From assembly GCA_045647865.1 (NCBI GenBank), contig JAZRMW010000023.1, forward strand, positions 1 through 64,000: a stretch of 64,000 bases of DNA, in the 5' to 3' direction. Below the pieces are notes generated by a model that saw only the letters and a program-made list of their open reading frames with translations, was not told the DNA's origin and searched no databases. Shown piece by piece: positions 45,122-53,496 of this stretch (the stretch's first letter is position 1; every line of letters begins with the position of its first letter). The DNA comes from Phocaeicola_A sp045647865. Lineage in GTDB: Bacteria; Bacteroidota; Bacteroidia; Bacteroidales; Bacteroidaceae. A program made the translations under genes and the position numbers.

Positions 45122-45964
45122 TTATTTCAAATCCGTAATCAGCGAGAAGTCCTGATCTCCATAGTCGAGGTTCTCACCGCCCATACCCCAGATGAAGGTG
45201 TAGTTGTGTGTAGCGGCGGCACTGTGGATGGACCATTCGGGAGAGAGCACGGCCTGATCGCCCTTCATCCAGATGTGACGGGTTTCGTCCACCTCACCCA
45301 TGAAGTGACATACGGCATGGTCTTCGGGTACTTCGAAGTAGAAGTAAGCCTCCATACGACGGCTGTGTACGTGAGCAGGCATGGTATTCCATACGCTACC
45401 GGGAGCCAATTCGGTCATACCCATTTGGATTTGACAAGTTGGGAGCACTTGGTTGACAATCATCTTGTTGATATTGCGGTCGTTTGAACCTTCCAGACTT
45501 CCCAAATGCATCACCAAAGCATTTTCCTTAGTCACCTTCTTGCAAGGATAGCTTGTGTGAGCGGTGCAAGAGTTGAAGTAGAACTTGGCAGGATTTTGAG
45601 GGTCTTTGCTCTCGAAGATGACATCACGGTCGCCAGAGCCAATGTAGAGCGCTTCCTTGTAGTCGAGTTCGAAAGTCTCATCACCAGCCTTTACGATACC
45701 GGGGCCACCTACGTTGAACATACCAATCTCGCGACGAGTAGTGAAGAAAGGAGCCTTCAACGGGTCGATAGCCTCCAATTTCAGCGCTTCGTTTACAGGC
45801 ATGGCACCACCTACCACCATACGGTCGTACATGGAGTAAACCATGTTCACCTCATCAGCAGCAAACACTTTCTCAATCAAGAAATCGCGGCGGATACGCT
45901 TGGTGTCGTAGCTTTTAGCATCTTCGGGATGCGCCGCATAACGGATTTCATAGTTTGTTTTCAT
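45122..45964 (-). CDS. kduI: 5-dehydro-4-deoxy-D-glucuronate isomerase
   Basis: A protein of 280 aa, the normal KduI length. The cupin core includes PAHVHSRRMEAYFYFE near 198-213, which supplies metal-binding histidines and glutamate, and a later HIWMKGDQAVLSPEWSIHSAA. KduI converts the unsaturated uronate product 5-keto-4-deoxyuronate to 2,5-diketo-3-deoxygluconate, the KduD substrate, during pectin use. Same strand as kduD and DUF4861. Confidence 0.95.
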   Translation of the reverse strand: MKTNYEIRYAAHPEDAKSYDTKRIRRDFLIEKVFAADEVNMVYSMYDRMVVGGAMPVNEALKLEAIDPLKAPFFTTRREIGMFNVGGPGIVKAGDETFELDYKEALYIGSGDRDVIFESKDPQNPAKFYFNSCTAHTSYPCKKVTKENALVMHLGSLEGSNDRNINKMIVNQVLPTCQIQMGMTELAPGSVWNTMPAHVHSRRMEAYFYFEVPEDHAVCHFMGEVDETRHIWMKGDQAVLSPEWSIHSAAATHNYTFIWGMGGENLDYGDQDFSLITDLK

Positions 45965-46072
45965 ATCAAATGATGTTAATTAAAGATTGATTTAAATGAA
46001 TAAATTAAGCAAATGTACGAAAAAGAATGATACGCGCGTACATTTTTAATAAAATTAAGAGAAAATATATGT

Positions 46073-46187
46073 TTTAGGAGTGTAGAAGTGTAGGAGATAG
46101 GAGTGTAGGAGTGTAGACAAATGTCATGCTTACATAATGCCTAACTATTGTCTACACTCCTACCTCCTACACTCCTATACTCCTAAA
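46073..46187. repeat. AGGAGTGTAG hairpin element R4
   Basis: Units AGGAGTGTAG replace AGGAGTTCAG, but the architecture is the same: repeated units, GACAAATGTC, core CATGCTTACATAATGCC, ACTATTGTC and inverted units. Stem of about 40 bp, between metK and kduI. The arms changed together, so base-pairing appears to be kept while the sequence diverges. Confidence 0.75.
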
Positions 46188-46188
46188 A

Positions 46189-47481
46189 TTATAATCCGAA
46201 AGCCTCTTTCACCTTCTCCACATAGTCGAGTTTTTCCCAGGTGAAGAGTTCCACTTCGATGTCCTTGTTTCCTTCGTAACGGCTACGGAATTGCTTGGTC
46301 ACCACTTGCGGTTGACGGCCCATGTGTCCGTATGCTGCAGTTTCCTGATAGATGGGGTTGCGCAATTTCAGGCGTTCTTCGATGGCTTTGGGGCGCATGT
46401 CGAACAATTCATCCACCTTGCGGGCAATCTCACCGTCGGTCATCTGTACGCGGCTGCGTCCGTAGGTGTTCACATAGATGTTGATGGGGCGGGCCACACC
46501 GATTGCATACGATACTTGTACCAACACTTCATCGCTCACGCCTGCTGCAACCAGGTTCTTGGCAATGTGGCGGGCTGCGTATGCGGCACTACGGTCAACT
46601 TTTGAAGGGTCCTTTCCTGAGAAAGCTCCACCTCCGTGTGCACCCTTTCCTCCGTAGGTATCCACGATGATTTTGCGTCCGGTCAAGCCGGTGTCGCCAT
46701 GAGGTCCTCCGATAACGAATTTGCCGGTAGGATTCACATGGTAAGTAATGTTTTCATTGAACAGTGCCAACACCTTTTCTGCACTGATAGAGGCGATGAC
46801 ACGGGGCATCAGGATGTTGATGACATCCTGTCGGATGATGGCCAACATCTCCTCGTCGGCCTTCAACTGGGCCTCTTCGCTTTCGTCTGCGGGTTGGATG
46901 AAGTCATCGTGCTGGGTAGATACCACGATGGTATCGATGCGTACAGGACGGTTTTCATCATCGTATTCAATGGTCACCTGACTCTTGGCATCGGGGCGCA
47001 GGTAAGTCATCACCTCTCCTTCTTTGCGGATGTCGGCCAATACCTGAAGAATGCGGTGTGAGAGGTCGAGTGACAGAGGCATGTAGTTCTCAGTTTCGTT
47101 CGTTGCATAGCCGAACATCATACCTTGGTCACCGGCTCCCTGCTCCATGGGGTCTTGGCGCTCTACGCCACGGTTGATGTCGGGGCTTTGTTCATGAATG
47201 GCATTGAGTACACCGCATGAGTTGCTTTCGAACATGTATTCGCCCTTTGTGTAGCCAATCTTCTTGATGACTTCGCGGGCAATCAGTTGCAAATCCACGT
47301 AAGCCTTGGTCTTTACCTCGCCGGCAATCACCACCTGTCCGGTAGTCACCAGTGTTTCGCATGCCACTTTTGAGTTGGCATCGTATGCCAACAGCTTGTC
47401 CAGTACTGCGTCCGATATTTGGTCGGCCACTTTGTCGGGGTGTCCCTCAGACACCGATTCGGATGTAAACAGATATCCCAT
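46189..47481 (-). CDS. metK: S-adenosylmethionine synthetase
   Basis: A protein of 430 aa with SVSEGHPDKVADQISDAVLD near the N-terminus, the hexapeptide region VIGGPHGDTGLTGRKIIVDT and GGGAFSGKDPSKVDRSAAY. It makes AdoMet from methionine and ATP. The ~150-nt leader upstream (47482-47635) has a candidate SAM-responsive structure. Confidence 0.97.
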   Translation of the reverse strand: MGYLFTSESVSEGHPDKVADQISDAVLDKLLAYDANSKVACETLVTTGQVVIAGEVKTKAYVDLQLIAREVIKKIGYTKGEYMFESNSCGVLNAIHEQSPDINRGVERQDPMEQGAGDQGMMFGYATNETENYMPLSLDLSHRILQVLADIRKEGEVMTYLRPDAKSQVTIEYDDENRPVRIDTIVVSTQHDDFIQPADESEEAQLKADEEMLAIIRQDVINILMPRVIASISAEKVLALFNENITYHVNPTGKFVIGGPHGDTGLTGRKIIVDTYGGKGAHGGGAFSGKDPSKVDRSAAYAARHIAKNLVAAGVSDEVLVQVSYAIGVARPINIYVNTYGRSRVQMTDGEIARKVDELFDMRPKAIEERLKLRNPIYQETAAYGHMGRQPQVVTKQFRSRYEGNKDIEVELFTWEKLDYVEKVKEAFGL

Positions 47482-47581
47482 TTCTTTATAGTGTTATTTA
47501 ATTTTATAGTTTCTGATGAAAAAAATGAGGGAAGGAAATGGTCGGGTAAAACAATGCAAATAGTCTGTTTGACTATCTTAT

Positions 47582-47626
47582 TTAGCATTTTTTACTGTGG
47601 TTGCAAGCTGCCCAAATCTCTCCACA
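47582..47626 (-). promoter_or_regulatory. Candidate SAM-riboswitch-like leader of metK
   Basis: On the minus strand the leader reads TGTGGAGAGATTTGGGC, then GCTTGCAACCACAG and AAAAAATGCTAAAT. GTGG pairs with CCAC, and the GCAACC and TGCTAA segments are those conserved in S-box (SAM-I type) aptamers, with GGAGAGA in place of GGAGGGA. A -7 element TATCTTTG (47642-47649) lies directly upstream. The match is by eye; a reduced Bacteroidetes variant is my best reading. Confidence 0.5.
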
Positions 47627-47641
47627 AAAGTTTTTCGGGTG

Positions 47642-47649
47642 CAAAGATA
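47642..47649 (-). promoter_or_regulatory. -7 element (TATCTTTG) of metK
   Basis: CAAAGATA on the plus strand, TATCTTTG on the gene strand, 160 nt ahead of metK. No clear -33 partner is seen. Confidence 0.5.
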
Positions 47650-47737
47650 CAATGAATGTACCGAATATGAAAAAGATTCCACCAAAAACATTTATCTTTG
47701 CAACGCATTTATATATAATTCAACTTCCGAAAGTATA

Positions 47738-47872
47738 AGAAGTTGCAGGAGTTCAGGAGTTACAGGAGTTCAGAGATAGCCTCGACTATACTTAACATGG
47801 CGTTCAAAGCTATTGTCTGCACTCCTGAGCGAAGCGAATAAAACTTCTGAACTTCTGAACTCCAGGAAGTTG
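47738..47872. repeat. AGGAGTTCAG hairpin element R5
   Basis: Three units, then a longer core with ACTTAACATGG and CTATTGTCTG, then degraded inverted units ending CTGAACTTCTGAACTCC. It lies between divergent metK and the radical SAM gene and is the most diverged member of the family. Confidence 0.65.
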
Positions 47873-47924
47873 AGCTTGCGAAACTTAAATAGATAAAATA
47901 TACATCCTATTCATACGAAGAGCC

Positions 47925-48704
47925 ATGTCAACCGTTATTTATCCTTCTCCCATCTTTGGTCCTGTGCGTAGCAGGCGTTTGGGGGTTTCGTTGGGTATCA
48001 ACCTGTTGCCTGCCGATGGCAAGGTGTGTACTTTTGATTGCATCTATTGCGAATGCGGGTTCAATGCCCAACGTCGTCCTTCACTTCCCATGCCTACCCG
48101 CGAAGAGGTGAGCTCCGCACTGGAAGTCCGTTTGCAGGATATGCAGCAGAATGGTCCTACACCCGATGTGCTGACTTTTGCCGGTAATGGTGAACCTACG
48201 GTGCATCCGCATTTTCCGGAAATCATTGCCGATACGTTGGCCTTGAGAGACAAGTATTTCCCCAATGCTAAAGTCAGTGTGTTGTGTAATTCCACAAGGG
48301 TAGTTCTTCCCGCCGTCAGAGAGGCATTGATGAAAGTGGATAATGCCATCATGAAACTGGATACGGTGAATCCCGAATACATCAAACGGATTGACCGTCC
48401 GACAGGACACTACGATGTGGATGATGTCATCGAGGCACTGAAGCGGATGGAGGGACGGGTCATCATCCAGACGATGTTCATGAAAGGTCGTTCGGAAGAG
48501 GGATATGATGTAGATAATACGACCGATGATTATGTGCTTCCTTGGATAGAAGCCGTGAAGCAGATTGCTCCCCGTCAAGTGATGATTTACACCATCGACC
48601 GTGAAACACCCGACCATAATCTGCAGAAAGCTACACCCGTCGAACTCGACCGTATTGTGGCTCTTCTCAAGGCTTCGGGCATAGAGGCAACAGCTTCCTA
48701 TTGA
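47925..48704 (+). CDS. Radical SAM protein
   Basis: A protein of 259 aa with the iron-sulfur motif CTFDCIYC (C35, C39, C42). It starts with FGPVRSRRLGVSLGINLLP, typical of the COG0731-like group, and later has TFAGNGEPTVHP. These enzymes cleave AdoMet to make a radical; the substrate is unknown. It stands divergent from metK, the source of AdoMet. Confidence 0.88.
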   Translation: MSTVIYPSPIFGPVRSRRLGVSLGINLLPADGKVCTFDCIYCECGFNAQRRPSLPMPTREEVSSALEVRLQDMQQNGPTPDVLTFAGNGEPTVHPHFPEIIADTLALRDKYFPNAKVSVLCNSTRVVLPAVREALMKVDNAIMKLDTVNPEYIKRIDRPTGHYDVDDVIEALKRMEGRVIIQTMFMKGRSEEGYDVDNTTDDYVLPWIEAVKQIAPRQVMIYTIDRETPDHNLQKATPVELDRIVALLKASGIEATASY

Positions 48705-48733
48705 TGGATTAGTTCAAAAAAAGTAAGAATTAT

Positions 48734-48764
48734 TTTGTCCGATACGTTGTTTACATTATCTTTG
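48734..48764 (+). promoter_or_regulatory. Promoter of the beta-barrel gene
   Basis: TTTG (48734-48737), 19-nt spacer, TATCTTTG (48757-48764), a full consensus match 29 nt ahead of the ATG. Confidence 0.8.
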
Positions 48765-48793
48765 CAGCGTTAATTAATTTAAATCAAAAGACA

Positions 48794-49438
48794 ATGAAAA
48801 AGTTTATCAGTACTTTATTCGTGGCTGTAGCCTTGATGTTTGCAGGCGTTCAGTCAGCACAGGCCCAATTCGGTTGGGGTATCAAGGGTGGTTTGAACCT
48901 TTCGAAAGTAGATTTCAGTGATGCACCTTCCAATTTGAAGGCCGACAATTTCACAGGTTTCTTCATTGGTCCGATGGCCGAATTTACAATCCCTGTAATC
49001 GGTTTGGGTGTTGACGGAGCTTTGCTCTATTCTCAATCAGGTATGTCATTCACTGATAATGAAAATGTTGACGAAACTTTGAAGAGCCATAGCCTCGAAA
49101 TCCCCATCAACCTGAAGTATTCTATCGGTCTTGGTAGCTTGGCTTCGGTATATGCTGCTGCCGGTCCTCAGTTTGCGTTTGCCCTTTCACAGGATGGATG
49201 GAAAAACGATTTGAAGAACTATACCTCAAAACCCTTCAAGAAGAGCCAATTGAGCTTGAACCTTGGTCTCGGTGTAAAACTCCTCAGCCATTTGCAGGCA
49301 GGTATTACGTATAATATTCCTTTGGGCGATACTGCTGACTTCGAAGGCTTTGACTATACCGATACAACTGGTACTTTGTGGAAATTGGGTACCGCAGAAA
49401 ACAAAACTTGGAAAGTAAACGTGGCTTACATTTTCTAA
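48794..49438 (+). CDS. Outer membrane beta-barrel protein (PorT-like)
   Basis: A protein of 214 aa with a signal peptide ending SAQAQ. The first strand FGWGIKGGLNLSKVDFSD and the repeated GxxxGxxL strands (IGLGSLASVYAAAGPQFAFAL, LNLGLGVKLLSHLQAGITYNI) fit the outer membrane beta-barrel domain common in Bacteroidetes. The last residue is Phe (VNVAYIF), as needed for barrel assembly. Role unknown. Confidence 0.86.
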   Translation: MKKFISTLFVAVALMFAGVQSAQAQFGWGIKGGLNLSKVDFSDAPSNLKADNFTGFFIGPMAEFTIPVIGLGVDGALLYSQSGMSFTDNENVDETLKSHSLEIPINLKYSIGLGSLASVYAAAGPQFAFALSQDGWKNDLKNYTSKPFKKSQLSLNLGLGVKLLSHLQAGITYNIPLGDTADFEGFDYTDTTGTLWKLGTAENKTWKVNVAYIF

Positions 49439-49458
49439 CATAACTTTATTACATTCAC

Positions 49459-49515
49459 AGAGGTCATTGGCCATCTGCCCGGGAAACGGGAAATGACCAG
49501 TGGCCTCTTTCTTTT
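49459..49515 (+). terminator. Terminator of the beta-barrel gene
   Basis: A long imperfect stem (AGAGGTCATTGGCCAT...ATGACCAGTGGCCTCT) capped by CCCGGGAAACGGG and followed by TTTCTTTT. Confidence 0.8.
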
Positions 49516-49556
49516 ATCATTACTTCGCAAACTTATTGACACTAAATACCATACGC

Positions 49557-52013
49557 ATGATGAGAAGAGCATTTGCAATCAGTTTGTTGTTTATCCTACT
49601 TTCTCCTTTAACGGGACAGGCAAAATCATCAGACAGGGAAAATTTTTCTCTCCAACGAGGAAAAAATATTTTCCTCGTAGTAGAAAAAAACGAGGCAAAA
49701 GTGGTGCATATTGCCACCGAACTTCTGCAACGCGACATCAAGGCGGTGCTGGATGCTGAACTGACTCTGCTGAAGGCCACCCAAGTAGGTAAAACCAAGG
49801 AAGACAAGGATGCCACGTGCGACCCTCGTGCTTCTGAAGGATTGCAAATCGTTGTCGGCACGGTGGGAGAGTCGGCTTTGTTGACTACTTGTCCCGAAGA
49901 CCTCTCTTTCCTCAAAGGCAAACACGAAGCTTTTCTCTTGAAAGTCATCAATGGACGGTTGTTGATTGCCGGTAGCGACAAACGCGGTACGGCTTACGGA
50001 GTGTTGGAGTTGTCCCGTCTGTTAGGTGTCTCTCCTTGGGAATGGTGGGCTGATGCCACACCCGAGAAACGCGAAGTTTTCCATCTGCCTGCCGGATATA
50101 CTTTGACGCAAGAACCTACGGTACCTTATCGCGGCATCTTCCTGAATGACGAGGATTGGGGACTTCTTCCGTGGAGTAACCAGACGTATGAACCGCATAA
50201 GGACAAGAACCATATCGGCCCCAAAACCTATCGCCGCATCTTTGAACTGATGCTCCGCTTGCGTGCCAACACCCTTTGGCCGGCCATGCATGAGTGCACA
50301 TTGCCCTTCTTCCTTACCGAGGGAAACCGCGAAGCTGCAGCCGACTATAGCATCTTTATCGGCACTTCGCATTGCGAACCCATGGTGTGCAACGCCGCTG
50401 GTGAGTGGGAGCGCCGTGGTAAGGGGGCTTACGATTATGTGAACAATAGTAAGGAGGTTTACGACTTTTGGGAGAAGCGCGTCAAAGAGGTAGCAGGTCA
50501 AGACAATATCTACACCTTGGGTATGCGTGGTGTGCACGATGGCAAGATGCAGGGTGCCAAGACGGTGGCCGAACAGAAGGCCGTGCTCGAACGCGTATTG
50601 AAAGACCAGCGTGATATGCTTGCCAAATATGTAAACAAGGATGTCACCCAAGTACCGCAAGCCTTCATCCCCTACAAGGAAGTGCTCGATATTTATAACG
50701 CCGGACTTGAAGTGCCCGAGGAGGTCACACTCATCTGGTGCGACGACAATTATGGCTACATCCGCCATTTCCCCACCGAAGAAGAGCGTGCACGCAAAGG
50801 TGGAAACGGCATCTATTACCACATCTCCTATTGGGGTCGTCCGCACGACTACCTCTGGTTGAACACGATGAGTCCTGCCGTAGCTTACCAACAGATGAAC
50901 GAAGCCTACGACCGGGGTATCCAGAAAATGTGGATTATCAATGTGGGCGATATCAAACCGGGTGAATATTTGCTTGAACTGTTGATGGACATGGCTTGGG
51001 ACCTCGAAGGTGTGCGCCGCATCGGTTGGCAGGAGCATGAGCGTCGTTTCCTCACCCGCGAGTTCGGAAGAACTACAGGCGATGAATTGAGTAAGGTGAT
51101 GAAGAAGTATTATTTGCTGAACTATATCCGTCGTCCCGAATTTTTGGGCAATACCCGCACCGAAGAGAAAGCTCCTGCTTGGAAAGTTGTCAAAGACCTT
51201 CCTTGGAGTGAAAATCAGATAGATTACAGGTTGGACATGTGGAAAGAACTTTCGGACAAGGTTGACCGCTTGAGCCGATTGATGCTGAAGGAGAAGCAGG
51301 ATGCCTATTTCCACTTGGTGAAATATCGTGTGCAAGCAGCTGCGCAAATGAACGAAAAACTTCTGAAAGCACAATTGGCCCGTCACGGTAAAGCCGATTG
51401 GGCGGAAAGCGATGTGGCTTACGATAGTATTGTGTCATTGACCCATATTTATAATAAAGGTATAAACAACCATGGTAAGTGGCAAGGCATGATGGATTAT
51501 CGTCCGCGCAAATTACCGGTATTTGACAGAGTGAAGCGCGATACCCTCGCGACACCCATGCACAAGAACCGCATGGTACAAATGGAGTGGCATCCGATGT
51601 TTTGTGTCAGTGGAAATCCGATACCGTGCGAAGGATTGGGTTACAATGGTACGGCAGCACTTATCTCCCAAGGTACTTCAATCACTTACGAAAGCGATGG
51701 GTTGGGGGCTGAAGGCATGAGTGATTCGGTAGATGTCGTACTGGCTTTTGTTCCTCGTCACCCGGTGAATGGGAAGACGTTGCGCGTAGCTCTCTCCATA
51801 GATGGTGGTGAACCTCACATCGTGGATTATGCCACCCAAGGGCGTAGCGAGGAGTGGAAAGAAAATATCCTATGGAACCGTGCCCAGCGAACCGTCAGAG
51901 TATCCATTGACCCTATGAAAGCATATCACACCTTCACTCTAACAGCTTTAGACGAAGGTGTCATTCTGGATGAAATCTACATTTTGGACGATTCGTGCGA
52001 ACCGTATGAGTGA
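49557..52013 (+). CDS. Secreted GH115 glycoside hydrolase (xylan alpha-glucuronidase family)
   Basis: The ATG at 49557 gives MMRRAFAISLLFILL, a proper signal peptide, and an 818-aa protein; an upstream GTG sits in the terminator. GH115 marks: KRGTAYGVLELSRLLGVSPWEWWAD near 140-165, YRGIFLNDEDWGL near 190, NTLWPAMHE near 237, TLIWCDDNYGYIRHFP and YHISYWGRPHDYLWLNT near 400-445. The C-terminal ~170 residues form a beta-sandwich. GH115 enzymes remove alpha-1,2-linked (methyl)glucuronic acid from xylan. Confidence 0.92.
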   Translation: MMRRAFAISLLFILLSPLTGQAKSSDRENFSLQRGKNIFLVVEKNEAKVVHIATELLQRDIKAVLDAELTLLKATQVGKTKEDKDATCDPRASEGLQIVVGTVGESALLTTCPEDLSFLKGKHEAFLLKVINGRLLIAGSDKRGTAYGVLELSRLLGVSPWEWWADATPEKREVFHLPAGYTLTQEPTVPYRGIFLNDEDWGLLPWSNQTYEPHKDKNHIGPKTYRRIFELMLRLRANTLWPAMHECTLPFFLTEGNREAAADYSIFIGTSHCEPMVCNAAGEWERRGKGAYDYVNNSKEVYDFWEKRVKEVAGQDNIYTLGMRGVHDGKMQGAKTVAEQKAVLERVLKDQRDMLAKYVNKDVTQVPQAFIPYKEVLDIYNAGLEVPEEVTLIWCDDNYGYIRHFPTEEERARKGGNGIYYHISYWGRPHDYLWLNTMSPAVAYQQMNEAYDRGIQKMWIINVGDIKPGEYLLELLMDMAWDLEGVRRIGWQEHERRFLTREFGRTTGDELSKVMKKYYLLNYIRRPEFLGNTRTEEKAPAWKVVKDLPWSENQIDYRLDMWKELSDKVDRLSRLMLKEKQDAYFHLVKYRVQAAAQMNEKLLKAQLARHGKADWAESDVAYDSIVSLTHIYNKGINNHGKWQGMMDYRPRKLPVFDRVKRDTLATPMHKNRMVQMEWHPMFCVSGNPIPCEGLGYNGTAALISQGTSITYESDGLGAEGMSDSVDVVLAFVPRHPVNGKTLRVALSIDGGEPHIVDYATQGRSEEWKENILWNRAQRTVRVSIDPMKAYHTFTLTALDEGVILDEIYILDDSCEPYE

Positions 52014-52141
52014 GGTTTGTTAACCTTTGTACATTAATTGCATGATTTGCTGTAGGGACATACGATGTGGTGGATCCTTTGTGTTATTATAGTATTCACT
52101 GAGGTCCTTTTTTACAGGAATTTCTTCAAAAAGAATCAGAT

Positions 52142-52783
52142 ATGAACGAAAAGAGCGAAGAGGCTTTACATAGCTGTGTCGATTGCGGCACTCAGAATTG
52201 CAAGTTCAAAATACGCACTTATCCGGAGTTTTGTCCTACGGTGAATTTGAAGGACGAGGATATGCAATGGGCACTTGAACGATACGACGAAGGGCGTAAC
52301 CACGACATCATGGTGGCCAGTGCGGAAGTAGAGTATGAAGGATATTGCCAATGGACTCGCGTACAGGAGATTATGGAATTTGCTCGTAAGATTGGAGCTC
52401 ATAAGATTGGTATTGCCAATTGCATCGGGCTTGTCAACGAGGCCCGTATTTTTGCCCGTATCCTGCGTGCGAATGGTTTTGAACCGTATGCAGTCATTTG
52501 CAAGGTGGCAGGCAAAGACAAATCCTCCCTTGGTATCCCTAAACGGTGCGAGGAGATTGGTCCTGCCATGTGTAATCCCATCCTACAAGCCCGTCTGCTG
52601 AACGAGGCAAAAACAGACCTGAATGTAGTCATTGGCCTCTGTGTTGGACACGACAGTCTTTTCTATAAATATTCTGAAGCCTATGTCACTACCCTTGTGA
52701 CCAAAGACCGTGTGACGGGACATAATCCTGCTGCTGTGCTCTATACCGCAGGGTCGTATTACAAGAAAAAACTTGAGAAATAA
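52142..52783 (+). CDS. DUF1847 cysteine-rich, metal-binding-type protein
   Basis: A protein of 213 aa. N-terminal CVDCGTQNCKFKIRTYPEFCPT gives four cysteines that may bind metal; later HKIGIANCIGLVNEARIFA, CKVAGKDKSSLGIP, MCNPILQARLLNE and GLCVGHDSLFYKYS are characteristic of DUF1847. No signal peptide. Function unknown. It is followed after 6 nt by the AlkD-like gene. Confidence 0.82.
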   Translation: MNEKSEEALHSCVDCGTQNCKFKIRTYPEFCPTVNLKDEDMQWALERYDEGRNHDIMVASAEVEYEGYCQWTRVQEIMEFARKIGAHKIGIANCIGLVNEARIFARILRANGFEPYAVICKVAGKDKSSLGIPKRCEEIGPAMCNPILQARLLNEAKTDLNVVIGLCVGHDSLFYKYSEAYVTTLVTKDRVTGHNPAAVLYTAGSYYKKKLEK

Positions 52784-52789
52784 GGAACT

Positions 52790-53494
52790 ATGCACACTGC
52801 TATTCTTCAATCACTTCGCCAATACATTGATGCAGAGAAAGCGATTGTCCTTCCCCGTTTCTTCAAGACTGGAGAAGGTGAGTATGGCGAGGGAGACAAA
52901 TTCTTAGGGGTGACAGTTCCTCATATCCGTGTGGTTGCCAAGCAATATTGTCATGTATCCTTAGGGGTTGTTAACCAACTGCTTGATAGTGAATGGCACG
53001 AGTGCAGAATGTGTGCCTTATTGATATTGGTGATGAAATATAAGAAAGCTTCCGAAGAGCAGAAGCAGGCTATCTTTGACCTCTATTTGAGCCGCACGGA
53101 GCGTATCAATAATTGGGATTTGGTGGATCTTTCTGCTCCAAATATCGTAGGCGAACATCTATTTCACGCCATTGATCGCACAATCCTTTATCGTTTGGCC
53201 GAGAGTCCTCTATTGTGGGAGCGTCGCATTGCGATGGTCAGTACTTTGAATTTTATCCGCAAAGGAGATTTTGGTGATACGTTTGCATTGGCTGACAAAT
53301 TGGTTGACTCCCGCCACGACCTCATGCAGAAGGCCGTTGGATGGATGTTGCGCGAAATGGGTAAGCGTGATATCTCTCTGCTCCGTATATTTCTTGACAA
53401 ACACGCGGCGAATATGCCACGCACCATGCTCCGTTATGCCATCGAAAAGATGAACGATACCGAACGGCGTGATTGGATGGGTAGGAAAAAGTAG
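52790..53494 (+). CDS. DNA alkylation repair protein (AlkD-like HEAT-repeat fold)
   Basis: A protein of 234 aa with the AlkD family pattern: FFKTGEGEYGEGDKFLGV, then RIAKQY-like IRVVAKQYCHV, WHECRMCALLIL, INNWDLVDLSAPNIVG and DLMQKAVGWMLREMGKRD. AlkD removes alkylated bases from DNA in an unusual way without base flipping. Co-transcribed with DUF1847 by spacing. Confidence 0.9.
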   Translation: MHTAILQSLRQYIDAEKAIVLPRFFKTGEGEYGEGDKFLGVTVPHIRVVAKQYCHVSLGVVNQLLDSEWHECRMCALLILVMKYKKASEEQKQAIFDLYLSRTERINNWDLVDLSAPNIVGEHLFHAIDRTILYRLAESPLLWERRIAMVSTLNFIRKGDFGDTFALADKLVDSRHDLMQKAVGWMLREMGKRDISLLRIFLDKHAANMPRTMLRYAIEKMNDTERRDWMGRKK

Positions 53495-53496
53495 CA

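Noticed and set aside
43653..47872. CRISPR array from the many AGGAGTTCAG repeats
   Set aside because: Units are 10-11 nt, nearly contiguous and inverted within each element, without unique spacers or cas genes.
50022..51386. Long minus-strand open frame opposite GH115
   Set aside because: Antisense shadow of a well supported GH115 gene.
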